This document shows, in pieces, positions 46,298 through 54,140 of a stretch of 64,000 bases of DNA. Within the stretch, counting starts at the first letter, position 1. Every line of letters starts with the position of its first letter. The notes under the pieces are model-generated. The model had not been told where the DNA came from, did not search any database, and saw nothing but the letters and a program-made list of their open reading frames with translations. The stretch is from Nocardia jiangxiensis NBRC 101359. GTDB lineage: Bacteria; Actinomycetota; Actinomycetes; Mycobacteriales; Mycobacteriaceae. The stretch is taken from the NCBI RefSeq assembly GCF_000308615.1, contig NZ_BAGB01000040.1, positions 295,259 to 359,258 of the forward strand. Direction: 5' to 3'. Made by a program: the position numbers and the translations under genes.

Positions 46298-47554
46298 GTG
46301 GTCGAGACGCTGGGCGCCGATTTCTTCGCCGATCCGCAGTCCTACTATCGGCGCTGGCGCGCCCGAGGACCGGTGCACCGGGTGCGATTCCCGGACGAGA
46401 CCGAGCGCTGGCTGGTGATCGGCTATCCGGAAGCCCGTGCGGCGCTCGCCGATTCGCGTCTGCGCAAGGACATCACGAACCTGAACGCGGTGATCAGCGC
46501 ACAGCGTGCCGACGCCGCGGCCGACCCCCGCACACTGGCGCTGATGTCACACATGCTCAACAGCGATCCCCCGGTGCACACCCGCCTGCGCAAACTGGTC
46601 ACCAAGGCGTTCACCACCCGCCGGATCGCACTGCTGCGGCCGCGGATCGAGCAGATCGCCGACGACCTGCTCGATGCCCTGCGAGGGCGGGACCGGGCGG
46701 ATCTGCTGGCGGAATTCGCTGTGCCACTGCCTATTACGGTCATCTGCGAGATGCTCGGCGTGGCCGTCACGGACCGGGACTCCTTCCGCCGCTGGACCAC
46801 CGATCTGGTCGGGGTGGTCGGCCGGGAGGAGCAGCGTCGCCAATCCACCGTGGCGATGGCGGGTTTTCTGGCAGATCTGGTGCGGGACAAGATCGCCCGG
46901 CCCGGCGAGGATCTGCTGTCCGCGCTCGCGCACACCACCGACGACGGCGATCGCCTCACCCCCGCCGAACTGGTGTCCATGTCCTTCCTGCTGCTGGTAG
47001 CCGGGTACGAGACCACCGTCAATCTGATCGGCAACGGCGCCTCGGCGCTGCTGCGCACCCCCGACCGCATGGCGGAGCTGTGCGCCGATCCCACCCGGAT
47101 CTCCGCCGCCGTGGAGGAATTCCTGCGGTTCGACGGTCCGGTCGACCTGTCGATGGCCCGCTACACCGCCGAGCCGATCACCCTCGGCGACACCGAGATT
47201 CCGGCCGGCGAGGTCGTGTACATCGCGCTGGCGGCCGCCAATCACGACCCGTCCCGATTCTCCCATCCGGACATCCTGGACCCCGCCGCCGACCGCACCG
47301 GCCACCTCGCCTTCGGCCACGGCATCCACTTCTGCCTCGGGGCGCCGCTGGCCCGGATGGAGGCCACGATCGCCTTCACCGCACTACTGCGACACTTCCC
47401 CGCACTGCGCCCGGATCCCGACGCCACTCCCCTGCGCTGGTACGAGAGCACGCTGATCCGAGGGTTGGTGGAGCTGCCGGTCCTGTTGCGCGACAGCTCG
47501 GCAGGGTCGTGGCCCGATTCGGCCGCACCGAGGAATCACCGCAAAAACCGTTGA
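46298..47554 (+). CDS. Cytochrome P450 (fifth of five)
   Basis: This P450 has about 418 residues from GTG 46298 ([20 protein letters not shown]); a TTG at 46253 is an alternative start. It has [13 protein letters not shown] in the I-helix, with Tyr before Glu, the K-helix EFLR and the haem loop [17 protein letters not shown] with Cys. Other landmarks are [17 protein letters not shown] and GLVELPVLL. The C-terminal tail (residues about 400-418) is Ser/Arg/Pro-rich. It closes the lipid cluster. The divergent thioesterase gene suggests a shared promoter region (46144-46297), where I see no clear operator. Confidence 0.92.
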   Translation: MVETLGADFFADPQSYYRRWRARGPVHRVRFPDETERWLVIGYPEARAALADSRLRKDITNLNAVISAQRADAAADPRTLALMSHMLNSDPPVHTRLRKLVTKAFTTRRIALLRPRIEQIADDLLDALRGRDRADLLAEFAVPLPITVICEMLGVAVTDRDSFRRWTTDLVGVVGREEQRRQSTVAMAGFLADLVRDKIARPGEDLLSALAHTTDDGDRLTPAELVSMSFLLLVAGYETTVNLIGNGASALLRTPDRMAELCADPTRISAAVEEFLRFDGPVDLSMARYTAEPITLGDTEIPAGEVVYIALAAANHDPSRFSHPDILDPAADRTGHLAFGHGIHFCLGAPLARMEATIAFTALLRHFPALRPDPDATPLRWYESTLIRGLVELPVLLRDSSAGSWPDSAAPRNHRKNR

Positions 47555-47624
47555 GACGCAGAGCTATTACCGAATCGCGCAAACCGGGCATCGCACGGTA
47601 TCCTTGCCGGAGGGATATCACCGG

Positions 47625-48332
47625 ATGGGCCGCGGCGGGGCCCGGAGTTTGCTATGCGAGTTCGGGAGAGTCGCCGTGTTGCTGTTGGTGGACAACATAT
47701 CCGGTCTGTCGCGCGCCCAGCGGCGGATCGCGCAGTGGATCGACTGGAATCCCGACCAACCCGGAATCGCATTGCTGGACGTGCATATTCCCGATCGCCA
47801 CCGGATCCGGCGGCTCGATGCCCTGATCTGGAGCGCGCAACGCTGTGTGGCCGTGACGGCCACGGGTTTTCGCTCGCGCCAGAACGGCACACTGGTCGTC
47901 CCACCGACGGGGCCGTTGCGAATGAGTAACGGGCGCAAGGCCGATATCTCCGGCAACACCCTGCTCAGCGACCCGGTGACACGCGCGCGGGTCAACTCCG
48001 CGGCCACGAAGACCTGGCTCGAACGTGCAACGGGCACACGGTGTGTGCTCTACGAGCTGCTGCTGATCACTGCCGTGCGCGGTCAGATCATCACCGCCAT
48101 CGATGCACCCGACCTGCCACCGAGGACCGATATCCTGGTCGAGGATTTCGACCTGTTCCGGCACTACTTCCACCGGTTCGCCGAGCTGAGCCCGCGATGG
48201 ACCTCGGCGCGGATCGCCAAGGTGATCGACAGCCTGGGCCTGTCCTATCTCTACGACGGGGATGAGGATCTCCTGGCCGAAGCCATGGGCGAAACCAAAA
48301 GTAGCGCACGGATATTCAGCTTCCCGCACTAG
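47625..48332 (+). CDS. Unassigned protein with NERD-like N-terminal region
   Basis: I do not firmly recognise this 235-residue protein. ATG 47625 is supported by GGAGGG 9 bases upstream. The segment GIALLDVHIPDRHRIRRLDALIWSAQRCVAVTATGFRSRQNGTLVVPP resembles the core of nuclease-related (NERD) domains, in which a hydrophobic D-x-L-I-W strand precedes the active-site strand. The usual catalytic Glu-x-Lys of that strand (VIEVKG) reads AVTATG here, so nuclease activity is doubtful. The C-terminal 100 residues are predicted helical with an acidic end (DGDEDLLAEAMGE). It is monocistronic and ends at a strong terminator. Confidence 0.5.
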   Translation: MGRGGARSLLCEFGRVAVLLLVDNISGLSRAQRRIAQWIDWNPDQPGIALLDVHIPDRHRIRRLDALIWSAQRCVAVTATGFRSRQNGTLVVPPTGPLRMSNGRKADISGNTLLSDPVTRARVNSAATKTWLERATGTRCVLYELLLITAVRGQIITAIDAPDLPPRTDILVEDFDLFRHYFHRFAELSPRWTSARIAKVIDSLGLSYLYDGDEDLLAEAMGETKSSARIFSFPH

Positions 48333-48396
48333 AGCCCGCGATCGCCTTCAGCGCACTCATCATCTGCGCAGCGGAGGTTTCCCGCACAGACCGAGA

Positions 48397-48422
48397 GCCC
48401 CGCCCGGAATTCCGGGCGGGGC
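48397..48422. terminator. Bidirectional terminator, perfect 26-bp palindrome
   Basis: GCCCCGCCCGGAA followed directly by TTCCGGGCGGGGC forms a 13-bp perfect stem. It lies between the convergent NERD-like gene (stop 48332) and the secreted protein gene (stop 48459), where a shared intrinsic terminator is expected. Confidence 0.8.
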
Positions 48423-48458
48423 CTGGTGTCCCCCCGGCACTTTCACCGGGGCGTCTGG

Positions 48459-49154
48459 TTACTTCGCGGGCGTGAACGGCTGGTTGATGGTGGTGAAGTA
48501 CTGCGCCGCGGCCGCGATCGCGACCGGAGCGGTGATCAGCAGCTGACCGACCAGGGTGCCGAGCGCACCGACGGCGATGATGCCGCCGAGGCAACCGACG
48601 GCGGCGGCCGGCAGGAAGGCGCCGAACAGTCCGACGATGGCAGCTGCGGCCACAGTCGCGCCCGCGATGCCGCCGAGCAGGCAACCCGCCGCACCACCGG
48701 CGAGACCGCCGACCATGGTGCCGACCGCGGCACCGGTGGAGATCGTGGTGACCATGCGGTTCCAGGCCGCCTGCTCACGGTCGTAGGGGGTCTTCCACGG
48801 CGCGGTGTTCTCGTAGGGCAGCGCGACGGGCTTGTAGGTCGCGTGCGCCATGTCGAACTGCGGGGTCAGCGTCGCGGTGTGGTCGTGGATGTCGGCCGCG
48901 ATCGGGAAGACGAAATCGTCCACCCGGAACGACAGTTCGGTGCCCGCGAGCACCGCGCCGTTGGCGGCCTTGATCTTGAAGACCCCGTTGTCGGCGGTCA
49001 TCGAGCCCGCGTCGGTGGAGATGATGGTTGCCTGCTTGGTGGTGGTGGCCTTGTAATTCACCACACCGCTGTCCGCGGGTGCCGCACCGGCCACACCGGC
49101 CGTGACGGCCAGCGTCGTGACCAGCAGGGTCGACGCCGCAGCGAATTTCCTCAT
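48459..49154 (-). CDS. Secreted protein with glycine-rich hydrophobic C-terminal half
   Basis: This 231-residue protein starts at ATG 49154 with a signal peptide (MRKFAAASTLLVTTLAVTAGVAGA, cleavage near AGA-AP). A beta-rich region follows (NYKATTTKQATIISTDAGSM to DDFVFPIAADIHDHTATLTPQF). The last 100 residues are two long Gly/Ala-rich hydrophobic segments with four spaced cysteines (GGAAGCLLGGIAG, AAAVGCLGGIIAV) that look like membrane-inserting helices. I associate this type with Nocardia and Rhodococcus, where function is unknown. It may be an outer (mycolate) membrane or pore-like protein; that is inference. It is monocistronic and ends at the palindromic terminator. Confidence 0.75.
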   Translation of the reverse strand: MRKFAAASTLLVTTLAVTAGVAGAAPADSGVVNYKATTTKQATIISTDAGSMTADNGVFKIKAANGAVLAGTELSFRVDDFVFPIAADIHDHTATLTPQFDMAHATYKPVALPYENTAPWKTPYDREQAAWNRMVTTISTGAAVGTMVGGLAGGAAGCLLGGIAGATVAAAAIVGLFGAFLPAAAVGCLGGIIAVGALGTLVGQLLITAPVAIAAAAQYFTTINQPFTPAK

Positions 49155-49261
49155 CCTTGCTGCCTTCTTCTCGTTCTGTGTTCGAATGAACCGGCGCGCG
49201 GTTGCGCGCACGTCTGTGGTGTCGACGAACAGTCGATTCGTTCTCGAAGATCCAGCGCTGT

Positions 49262-50194
49262 CTAGAGATCGAGGACGAGAACCTCCGAGCAGGCCCGGGA
49301 GACGCACAGCATCATGGTGTCGCCGCGCTCGCGCTCGGCCTCGGTGAGCACACTGTCGCGATGCTCGACGGCGCCGGACAGCACCGGGGTTTCGCAACTG
49401 CCGCAGGTGCCTTCGCGACACGAGGTGACGATGGGGACCCCGGCGGCCTCGAGCACGTCGGCGATCGACTGCTCCGCACCGACTCGAAAGCTGTTGCCGC
49501 TCTGTGCGAGTTGCACTTCGAACCGCTGGTTCTCGGTGTGCGCCACTACTTTCGGCGCGAACCGCTCCAGGTGCACCGGCACGCCGGAGGCGAGGCCCGC
49601 GTTCTCGACCGCCGTCAGCAACGGCTCGGGACCGCAACAGTACACCGCGGCGGCACCGGCTTCGCCGATGATTCGCTCGATCGGCAGCAGCCCGTCCTCG
49701 TCCTGCGGCACCAGCACCACTCGTCCGCCGTGGCGGGCCAATTCCGCGGTGAAGGCCAGGTGCGCCCGGCTGCGCGCGCCGTAGTACAGCGTCCACTGCG
49801 CGCCCGCTGCCGCCGCGGCGGCAGCCATCGGCAGCAGCGGGGTGATGCCGATGCCGCCCGCGAGGAAGACGTACGACGGCCGGTCCACGAGTTCGAAGTT
49901 GTTGCGTGGCAGTGAGACCCGCAGTTCCGAACCGGGTAGTGCGGTGCGGAAAAGATGCTCCGAACCGCCGCGCCCAGCAGGATCGCGCAGGATCGCGACA
50001 CGCCAGCGCCGCGCGTCGGCGGGATCCCCGCACAGCGAATACTGCCGCACCCCGTACGGACCCACGCCGATATCGATGTGCGCACCCGGCGACCAGGCCG
50101 GTAGCGGCGTGCCGCCGGCGTTGGCGAGTTCGAGGCCGAACACGCCCTCGGCCTCGTCCCGGCGGGTCTGGACCCGCACCCCGAACTCCGTCAT
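49262..50194 (-). CDS. VanB/phthalate dioxygenase reductase-type oxidoreductase
   Basis: This 310-residue protein is a three-domain flavin reductase with a C-terminal ferredoxin. The flavin domain has PGAHIDIGVGPYGVRQYSLCGD (RxYSL). The NAD domain has VFLAGGIGITPLLPMA and CCGPEPLLTAV. The 2Fe-2S cluster is bound by CREGTCGSCETPVLSG and a final Cys in LCVSRA. It passes electrons from NAD(P)H to oxygenases. ATG 50194 is the first Met of the fold. No oxygenase gene is adjacent, so it could serve Rieske enzymes elsewhere or, speculatively, the P450s or diiron desaturases of the lipid cluster. It is divergent from the acyl-CoA dehydrogenase gene. Confidence 0.92.
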   Translation of the reverse strand: MTEFGVRVQTRRDEAEGVFGLELANAGGTPLPAWSPGAHIDIGVGPYGVRQYSLCGDPADARRWRVAILRDPAGRGGSEHLFRTALPGSELRVSLPRNNFELVDRPSYVFLAGGIGITPLLPMAAAAAAAGAQWTLYYGARSRAHLAFTAELARHGGRVVLVPQDEDGLLPIERIIGEAGAAAVYCCGPEPLLTAVENAGLASGVPVHLERFAPKVVAHTENQRFEVQLAQSGNSFRVGAEQSIADVLEAAGVPIVTSCREGTCGSCETPVLSGAVEHRDSVLTEAERERGDTMMLCVSRACSEVLVLDL

Positions 50195-50339
50195 CCTGAT
50201 CACCTCGGCCCTGTCGTTCGTCGCCACCACCGTGGCCGAGACACCCAGCCGATGCACGATGGTTGCGGGGACTCTTCTAGACCGATCGGCGTTGACTATC
50301 GCCCGCAGTATCGGGACGAACCGGACCGACACTGAGCGC

Positions 50340-51500
50340 ATGACCCCTGTGGCGGAATTGGTCGACAAGACCAGGGAATTCGTTCGAGAGCACGTCATAC
50401 CCATCGAGCGCGAGGTGGTGGTCGACGGCCGCGTCATGGACGACGCGCTGCGCCTGGACCTGCAGAAGAAGGCGAAGGACGCGGGCGTCTTCGGGCCGCT
50501 GTCGGACCCCCGGTACGGCGGGCTGGGACTGGACACCCGGGCCCAGGCTCAGGTGCTCGAGGCCGCGGGCGCCAGCCTGATCGGCCCGCTCGCGGTGAAC
50601 GCCTGGGCACCGGACGACGGCAATATCCATCTGCTGGCCCACGTCGCCGATCCCGAGCAGCAGGAACGGTATCTCGCACCGCTGGCCTCGGGTGAGGTTC
50701 GCTCGGCGATCGCCATGACCGAACCGGCCCCCGGCGCCGGATCGGATCCGCGGATGCTGTGCACGGTGGCGGAGGAGACCGACAACGGCTGGGTCATCAA
50801 CGGCGCCAAGCATTTCACCACCGGCGCCGCGGGCGCGGCCTTCGTGATCTGCGTGGCCCGGACTCCGGACGGGCCGACCATGTTCCTGGTCGACCAGGAC
50901 AATCCCGGACTGCAGGTGGGGCGCCGGATGCCGACCCTGGACCACACCAGCGCACCCGGCGGGCACTGCGAGGTGAACTTCGTCGACTGCGAGGTGCCCG
51001 ACTCCGCGGTGCTCGGCACGATCGGCCACGGACTGGAACTGGCCGCGGTGCGCTTGGCGCCGTCCCGCCTGACGTTCTGCATGAACTGGCTCGGCCTGGC
51101 GGTGCGAGCCCAGCAGCTCACCCTGGATCATGTGGTGCGCCGCACCGCCTTCGGCTCGCCGATCGCCGAACACGGTCTGGCGCAGGGCCTGATCGCGGAC
51201 AGCGAGATCGATATCGCTGCCGCGCGCGGCCTTATCGCGACCGCGGCCGCCACCATCGACGCCGAGGGCGCGGTCTCCGCGCAGGCCCGGCACGAGACCT
51301 CGATCGCCAAGACCTTCGTCTCCGAGGCGGTGTGGCGGGTCCTGGACCGGGCCGTGCAGCTGCACGGCGGCCTCGGCGTCTGCGAGGACCACCTGGTGGC
51401 CCGATTCCTGGTGGAGGCCAGGGCATTCCGCATCTACGAGGGCCCGTCGGAGGTGCTGCGGTGGTCGATCGCCCGCCGCGCCCTGCGCGGACCGCGCTGA
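50340..51500 (+). CDS. Acyl-CoA dehydrogenase
   Basis: This 386-residue flavoprotein matches acyl-CoA dehydrogenases. It has AIAMTEPAPGAGSDPRML (FAD site), WVINGAKHFTTGAAGA, RTAFGSPIAEHGLAQGLIAD and QLHGGLGVCEDHLVARF, and the C-terminal RIYEGPSEVLRWSIAR. In the FadE3-like subgroup catalysis uses a base near the region before the C-terminal Arg; I cannot place it with certainty here. It removes two hydrogens at the alpha-beta position of an acyl-CoA, with electrons passed to ETF. ATG 50340 begins the protein. The hotdog gene follows 15 bases later, starting a long plus-strand operon with the ABC importer. Confidence 0.92.
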   Translation: MTPVAELVDKTREFVREHVIPIEREVVVDGRVMDDALRLDLQKKAKDAGVFGPLSDPRYGGLGLDTRAQAQVLEAAGASLIGPLAVNAWAPDDGNIHLLAHVADPEQQERYLAPLASGEVRSAIAMTEPAPGAGSDPRMLCTVAEETDNGWVINGAKHFTTGAAGAAFVICVARTPDGPTMFLVDQDNPGLQVGRRMPTLDHTSAPGGHCEVNFVDCEVPDSAVLGTIGHGLELAAVRLAPSRLTFCMNWLGLAVRAQQLTLDHVVRRTAFGSPIAEHGLAQGLIADSEIDIAAARGLIATAAATIDAEGAVSAQARHETSIAKTFVSEAVWRVLDRAVQLHGGLGVCEDHLVARFLVEARAFRIYEGPSEVLRWSIARRALRGPR

Positions 51501-51515
51501 CCCGAGGAGGACATC

Positions 51516-52040
51516 ATGACCACGCATGTGACCGGCGCTTTCGCCGCCGCCTATCCCGATCTCGACCCGGCCGCGGTCGATTACGAATACCTGCGCGCGG
51601 TATCGCAGGACATGGTGCCGTTCGGACGGCACGTGGGCACCCTGATCACCGAGGTCGGCCCCGAGCAGGCGGTGGTGGAGATCCCCGCGGTGGACCACGC
51701 TCGCAACCACATGGGCACCGTGCACGCCGGCGCGCTGTTCACCGCCGCCGACATCGCGGGCGCGGCGGCCTTCGTCGGTGCGGCCGCGGCCCGGCTGTAC
51801 ACCGTCGAGCGGCTGGTGCTGCGCGGCGGCACCGCCTCGTATCGCAAGCCCGCCGTGGGCCGCATCCGCGCGATCGCCACGGTGGATCAGCGCGAGCTGG
51901 CCGACATCCTGGGCGCCGAGCGGTCCGAGCGTTTCGAACTCGGCGGCAAGGCGCTGCTGCGCGACGACAACGACGTGGTGGTCGCCAAATTCACCTTCGA
52001 CTACGTCTGCGACGTCACCCTGGGCGAGGACCGGTCATGA
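51516..52040 (+). CDS. Hotdog-fold protein (DUF4442-like thioesterase)
   Basis: This 174-residue protein has a hotdog fold of the DUF4442/PaaI sort. The active-site helix reads NHMGTVHAGALFTAADIAGAAAF, where HAGA replaces the more common HGG. Strands with VERLVLRGGTASYRKPAVGRIRAIATV follow. GAGGAGG lies just upstream of ATG 51516. It probably cleaves an acyl-CoA formed or used by the dehydrogenase before it. It overlaps the next hydrolase gene by four bases (ATGA). Confidence 0.85.
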   Translation: MTTHVTGAFAAAYPDLDPAAVDYEYLRAVSQDMVPFGRHVGTLITEVGPEQAVVEIPAVDHARNHMGTVHAGALFTAADIAGAAAFVGAAAARLYTVERLVLRGGTASYRKPAVGRIRAIATVDQRELADILGAERSERFELGGKALLRDDNDVVVAKFTFDYVCDVTLGEDRS

Positions 52041-52942
52041 CCACCGCCACCCCCGAATCCCGGTCCGAATTCGGCACGTTGGACTCCACCACCGTGACCA
52101 CCGCGGACGGGGTGAGTTTCACGCTGCGCTGGCTGCCCGCCGAGCGCGCCGACGCACCCGTGGTATTGCTGCTGCCCGCGATGGCGATGAAGGCCAAGGC
52201 GTACTTCTTCCTCGCGAAAGCACTGCACGCAGAGGGTCTTTCGGTCGCGACCTGCGATCTGCGGGCCCAAGGCGAGGCCCGTCCGGCGCTGGGCGAGCAC
52301 ACCGACTTCGGCTATCGGGAGATGCTCGAGATCGACATGCCCGCCATCGTGTCCGCGGTCGAGCAGCGCTTTCCGGGCGCGCCGCTGCGGCTGTTCGGGC
52401 ACAGCCTGGGCGGTCAGGTGGCGCTGCTGTTCGCCGCCGCGGAGCCGGAACGGGTTGCCGGAGTGGGCGTCATCGGCACCGGCACCGTGTTCTGGTGGGC
52501 GTTCGGGATCCGCCGTTGGTTCGAGGCACTGAGCCAGATCCAGTGGATCGGGCTCGTGGCGCGGATCAAGGGGCACTGGCCCGGCGGCGTGCTGATCCCG
52601 GCCCCGATGCCCGGCGGGGTGATGCGAGACTGGTCGCTGCACTCGCTGACCAGTTACTACCGCCCGCGCGGCACCCGACGCCGCTACAACACCCTGCTGG
52701 CCGCGATGACGTTGCCGGTGCTGGCGATCTCGCTGTCGGAGGATCCGCTGGGCCCGAAATCCAATGTGGACTTCCTGGTTTCGCGGATGCCTTCGGCTCG
52801 GATCACGCGCTGGCATCTGGACGAGCGCTCCGCGGTCGTGCACCGCGACCACTTCGCCTGGGTCAAGGACTCCCCCGCGGTCGCAGCCGGTGTGGCGCAG
52901 TGGATCTCGGCGGGGACCGTGCCAGAGCCCGAGGAGCGGTAG
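52037..52942 (+). CDS. Alpha/beta hydrolase (YheT/lysophospholipase-like)
   Basis: This 301-residue hydrolase has VVLLLPAMAMKAKAYFFLAKAL at the oxyanion loop, TCDLRAQGEARP, the nucleophile GHSLGGQ, an acid in ISLSEDPLGPKS and the His near VVHRDHFAWVKD. The cap region contains hydrophobic segments (TVFWWAFGIRRWFEAL), as in monoacylglycerol lipase-like or YheT-like enzymes. It starts at ATG 52037, overlapping the hotdog gene, and the ABC ATPase gene begins directly after its stop. A role in breaking down an imported lipid-like ester is inferred. Confidence 0.85.
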   Translation: MTTATPESRSEFGTLDSTTVTTADGVSFTLRWLPAERADAPVVLLLPAMAMKAKAYFFLAKALHAEGLSVATCDLRAQGEARPALGEHTDFGYREMLEIDMPAIVSAVEQRFPGAPLRLFGHSLGGQVALLFAAAEPERVAGVGVIGTGTVFWWAFGIRRWFEALSQIQWIGLVARIKGHWPGGVLIPAPMPGGVMRDWSLHSLTSYYRPRGTRRRYNTLLAAMTLPVLAISLSEDPLGPKSNVDFLVSRMPSARITRWHLDERSAVVHRDHFAWVKDSPAVAAGVAQWISAGTVPEPEER

Positions 52943-54109
52943 GTGGCCGGACTGCGCCTCGAGGCGGTCTCCAAACGGTTCGGTGCGACGCATGCCGTGG
53001 ACGAGGTGAGCCTGGACATCACCGACGGTGAGTTCCTGGTGCTGCTGGGACCCAGCGGTTGCGGTAAGTCGACGCTGCTGCGCATGATCGCGGGGCTGGA
53101 GGAACCGAGCTCGGGTCGAATCCTGTTGGACGGCAACGACATCACCGACGCTCCGGCCCAACGCCGGGATCTGGCGATGGTGTTCCAGAGCTACGCGCTG
53201 TACCCGCATCTGACCGTGGCGCAGAACATCGCCTTCCCGCTGCGGGCGCGCCGTCGGCGCCGGGCGCACATTCGCGAGCAGGTCGCCGAGGTGGCCGCGA
53301 CGTTGCAGCTGGACGAGTTGCTGGGGCGCCGCCCGGCCGCGCTGTCCGGCGGTCAGCGTCAGCGAGTCGCGTTGGCGCGGGCCATGGTTCGCGATCCCGG
53401 CGCATTCCTGATGGACGAGCCGCTGTCCAATCTGGACGCCAAACTGCGCAGCGCCACCCGCGCCGAGCTGATCGCACTGCATCGGCGCCTCGGCGCGACC
53501 TTCCTGTACGTCACCCACGATCAGGTCGAGGCGATGACGATGGCCACCCGGATCGCGCTGCTCGATGCGGGGCGGGTGGCGCAGGTGGGCACTCCCGAGG
53601 AGCTCTACGACCGGCCCCGCTCGGTCTTCGTGGCCGGTTTCCTGGGCTCGCCGCCGATGAATCTGTTCCCCGCCGTGGTGCGCGAACATGACGGGCGGCT
53701 GCGGGTGACGGCCGACGGAATCGACATCGCCCTCGACGCATCGGCCGCCGACTCGCCGGACGGCGGCAGCGATGCCGCTGGGAACGTCACCGAACAGAAG
53801 GTCGTCGCGGGTATCCGCCCGGAACATCTGCACCTGGAACACGGCAGCACCGATATTTCCGGAACCGTGACCATGGTCGAGAATCTGGGCAGCGAAGAGC
53901 TGGTGCACATCTCGATCGGTGAGCTGTCGCTGTGCGCCCGGGTCCCGCGCCCCGCGGGCGTCTCGGTCGGCGAGCGCATCGGCGCCCGGGTCGCGCCCGA
54001 GCGCATACACCTGTTCGACCCCGAGTCCGGTATGCGGCTGCGTCGGCAGGAGCCGCAGCCGAGAATCCCCGCCGCGCACGACGATCGTCCCGTCGTGCCG
54101 GTCCCCTGA
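52943..54109 (+). CDS. Sugar-type ABC transporter ATP-binding protein (UgpC/MsmK-like)
   Basis: This 388-residue ATPase has Walker A (GPSGCGKST), Q-loop (MVFQSYALYPHLTVAQN), signature (LSGGQRQRVALARAM), Walker B (FLMDEPLSNLDAK) and the H-loop His (YVTHDQVEAMT). A TOBE/OB-like C-terminal domain of about 130 residues follows (GIRPEHLHLE, RVAPERIHLFDPESG). This is the MalK/UgpC group that powers importers of sugars and glycerol phosphates. It starts with GTG at 52943, immediately after the hydrolase stop. It is followed by genes for the binding protein and both permeases. Confidence 0.95.
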   Translation: MAGLRLEAVSKRFGATHAVDEVSLDITDGEFLVLLGPSGCGKSTLLRMIAGLEEPSSGRILLDGNDITDAPAQRRDLAMVFQSYALYPHLTVAQNIAFPLRARRRRRAHIREQVAEVAATLQLDELLGRRPAALSGGQRQRVALARAMVRDPGAFLMDEPLSNLDAKLRSATRAELIALHRRLGATFLYVTHDQVEAMTMATRIALLDAGRVAQVGTPEELYDRPRSVFVAGFLGSPPMNLFPAVVREHDGRLRVTADGIDIALDASAADSPDGGSDAAGNVTEQKVVAGIRPEHLHLEHGSTDISGTVTMVENLGSEELVHISIGELSLCARVPRPAGVSVGERIGARVAPERIHLFDPESGMRLRRQEPQPRIPAAHDDRPVVPVP

Positions 54110-54140
54110 ACTTCGCCACCACTCGATGAGGAGAAAAACC

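Noticed and set aside
49155..50033. Frame extending the secreted protein upstream across the reductase gene
   Set aside because: It overlaps the reductase in another frame and lacks protein-like composition; the signal peptide at 49154 fixes the start.
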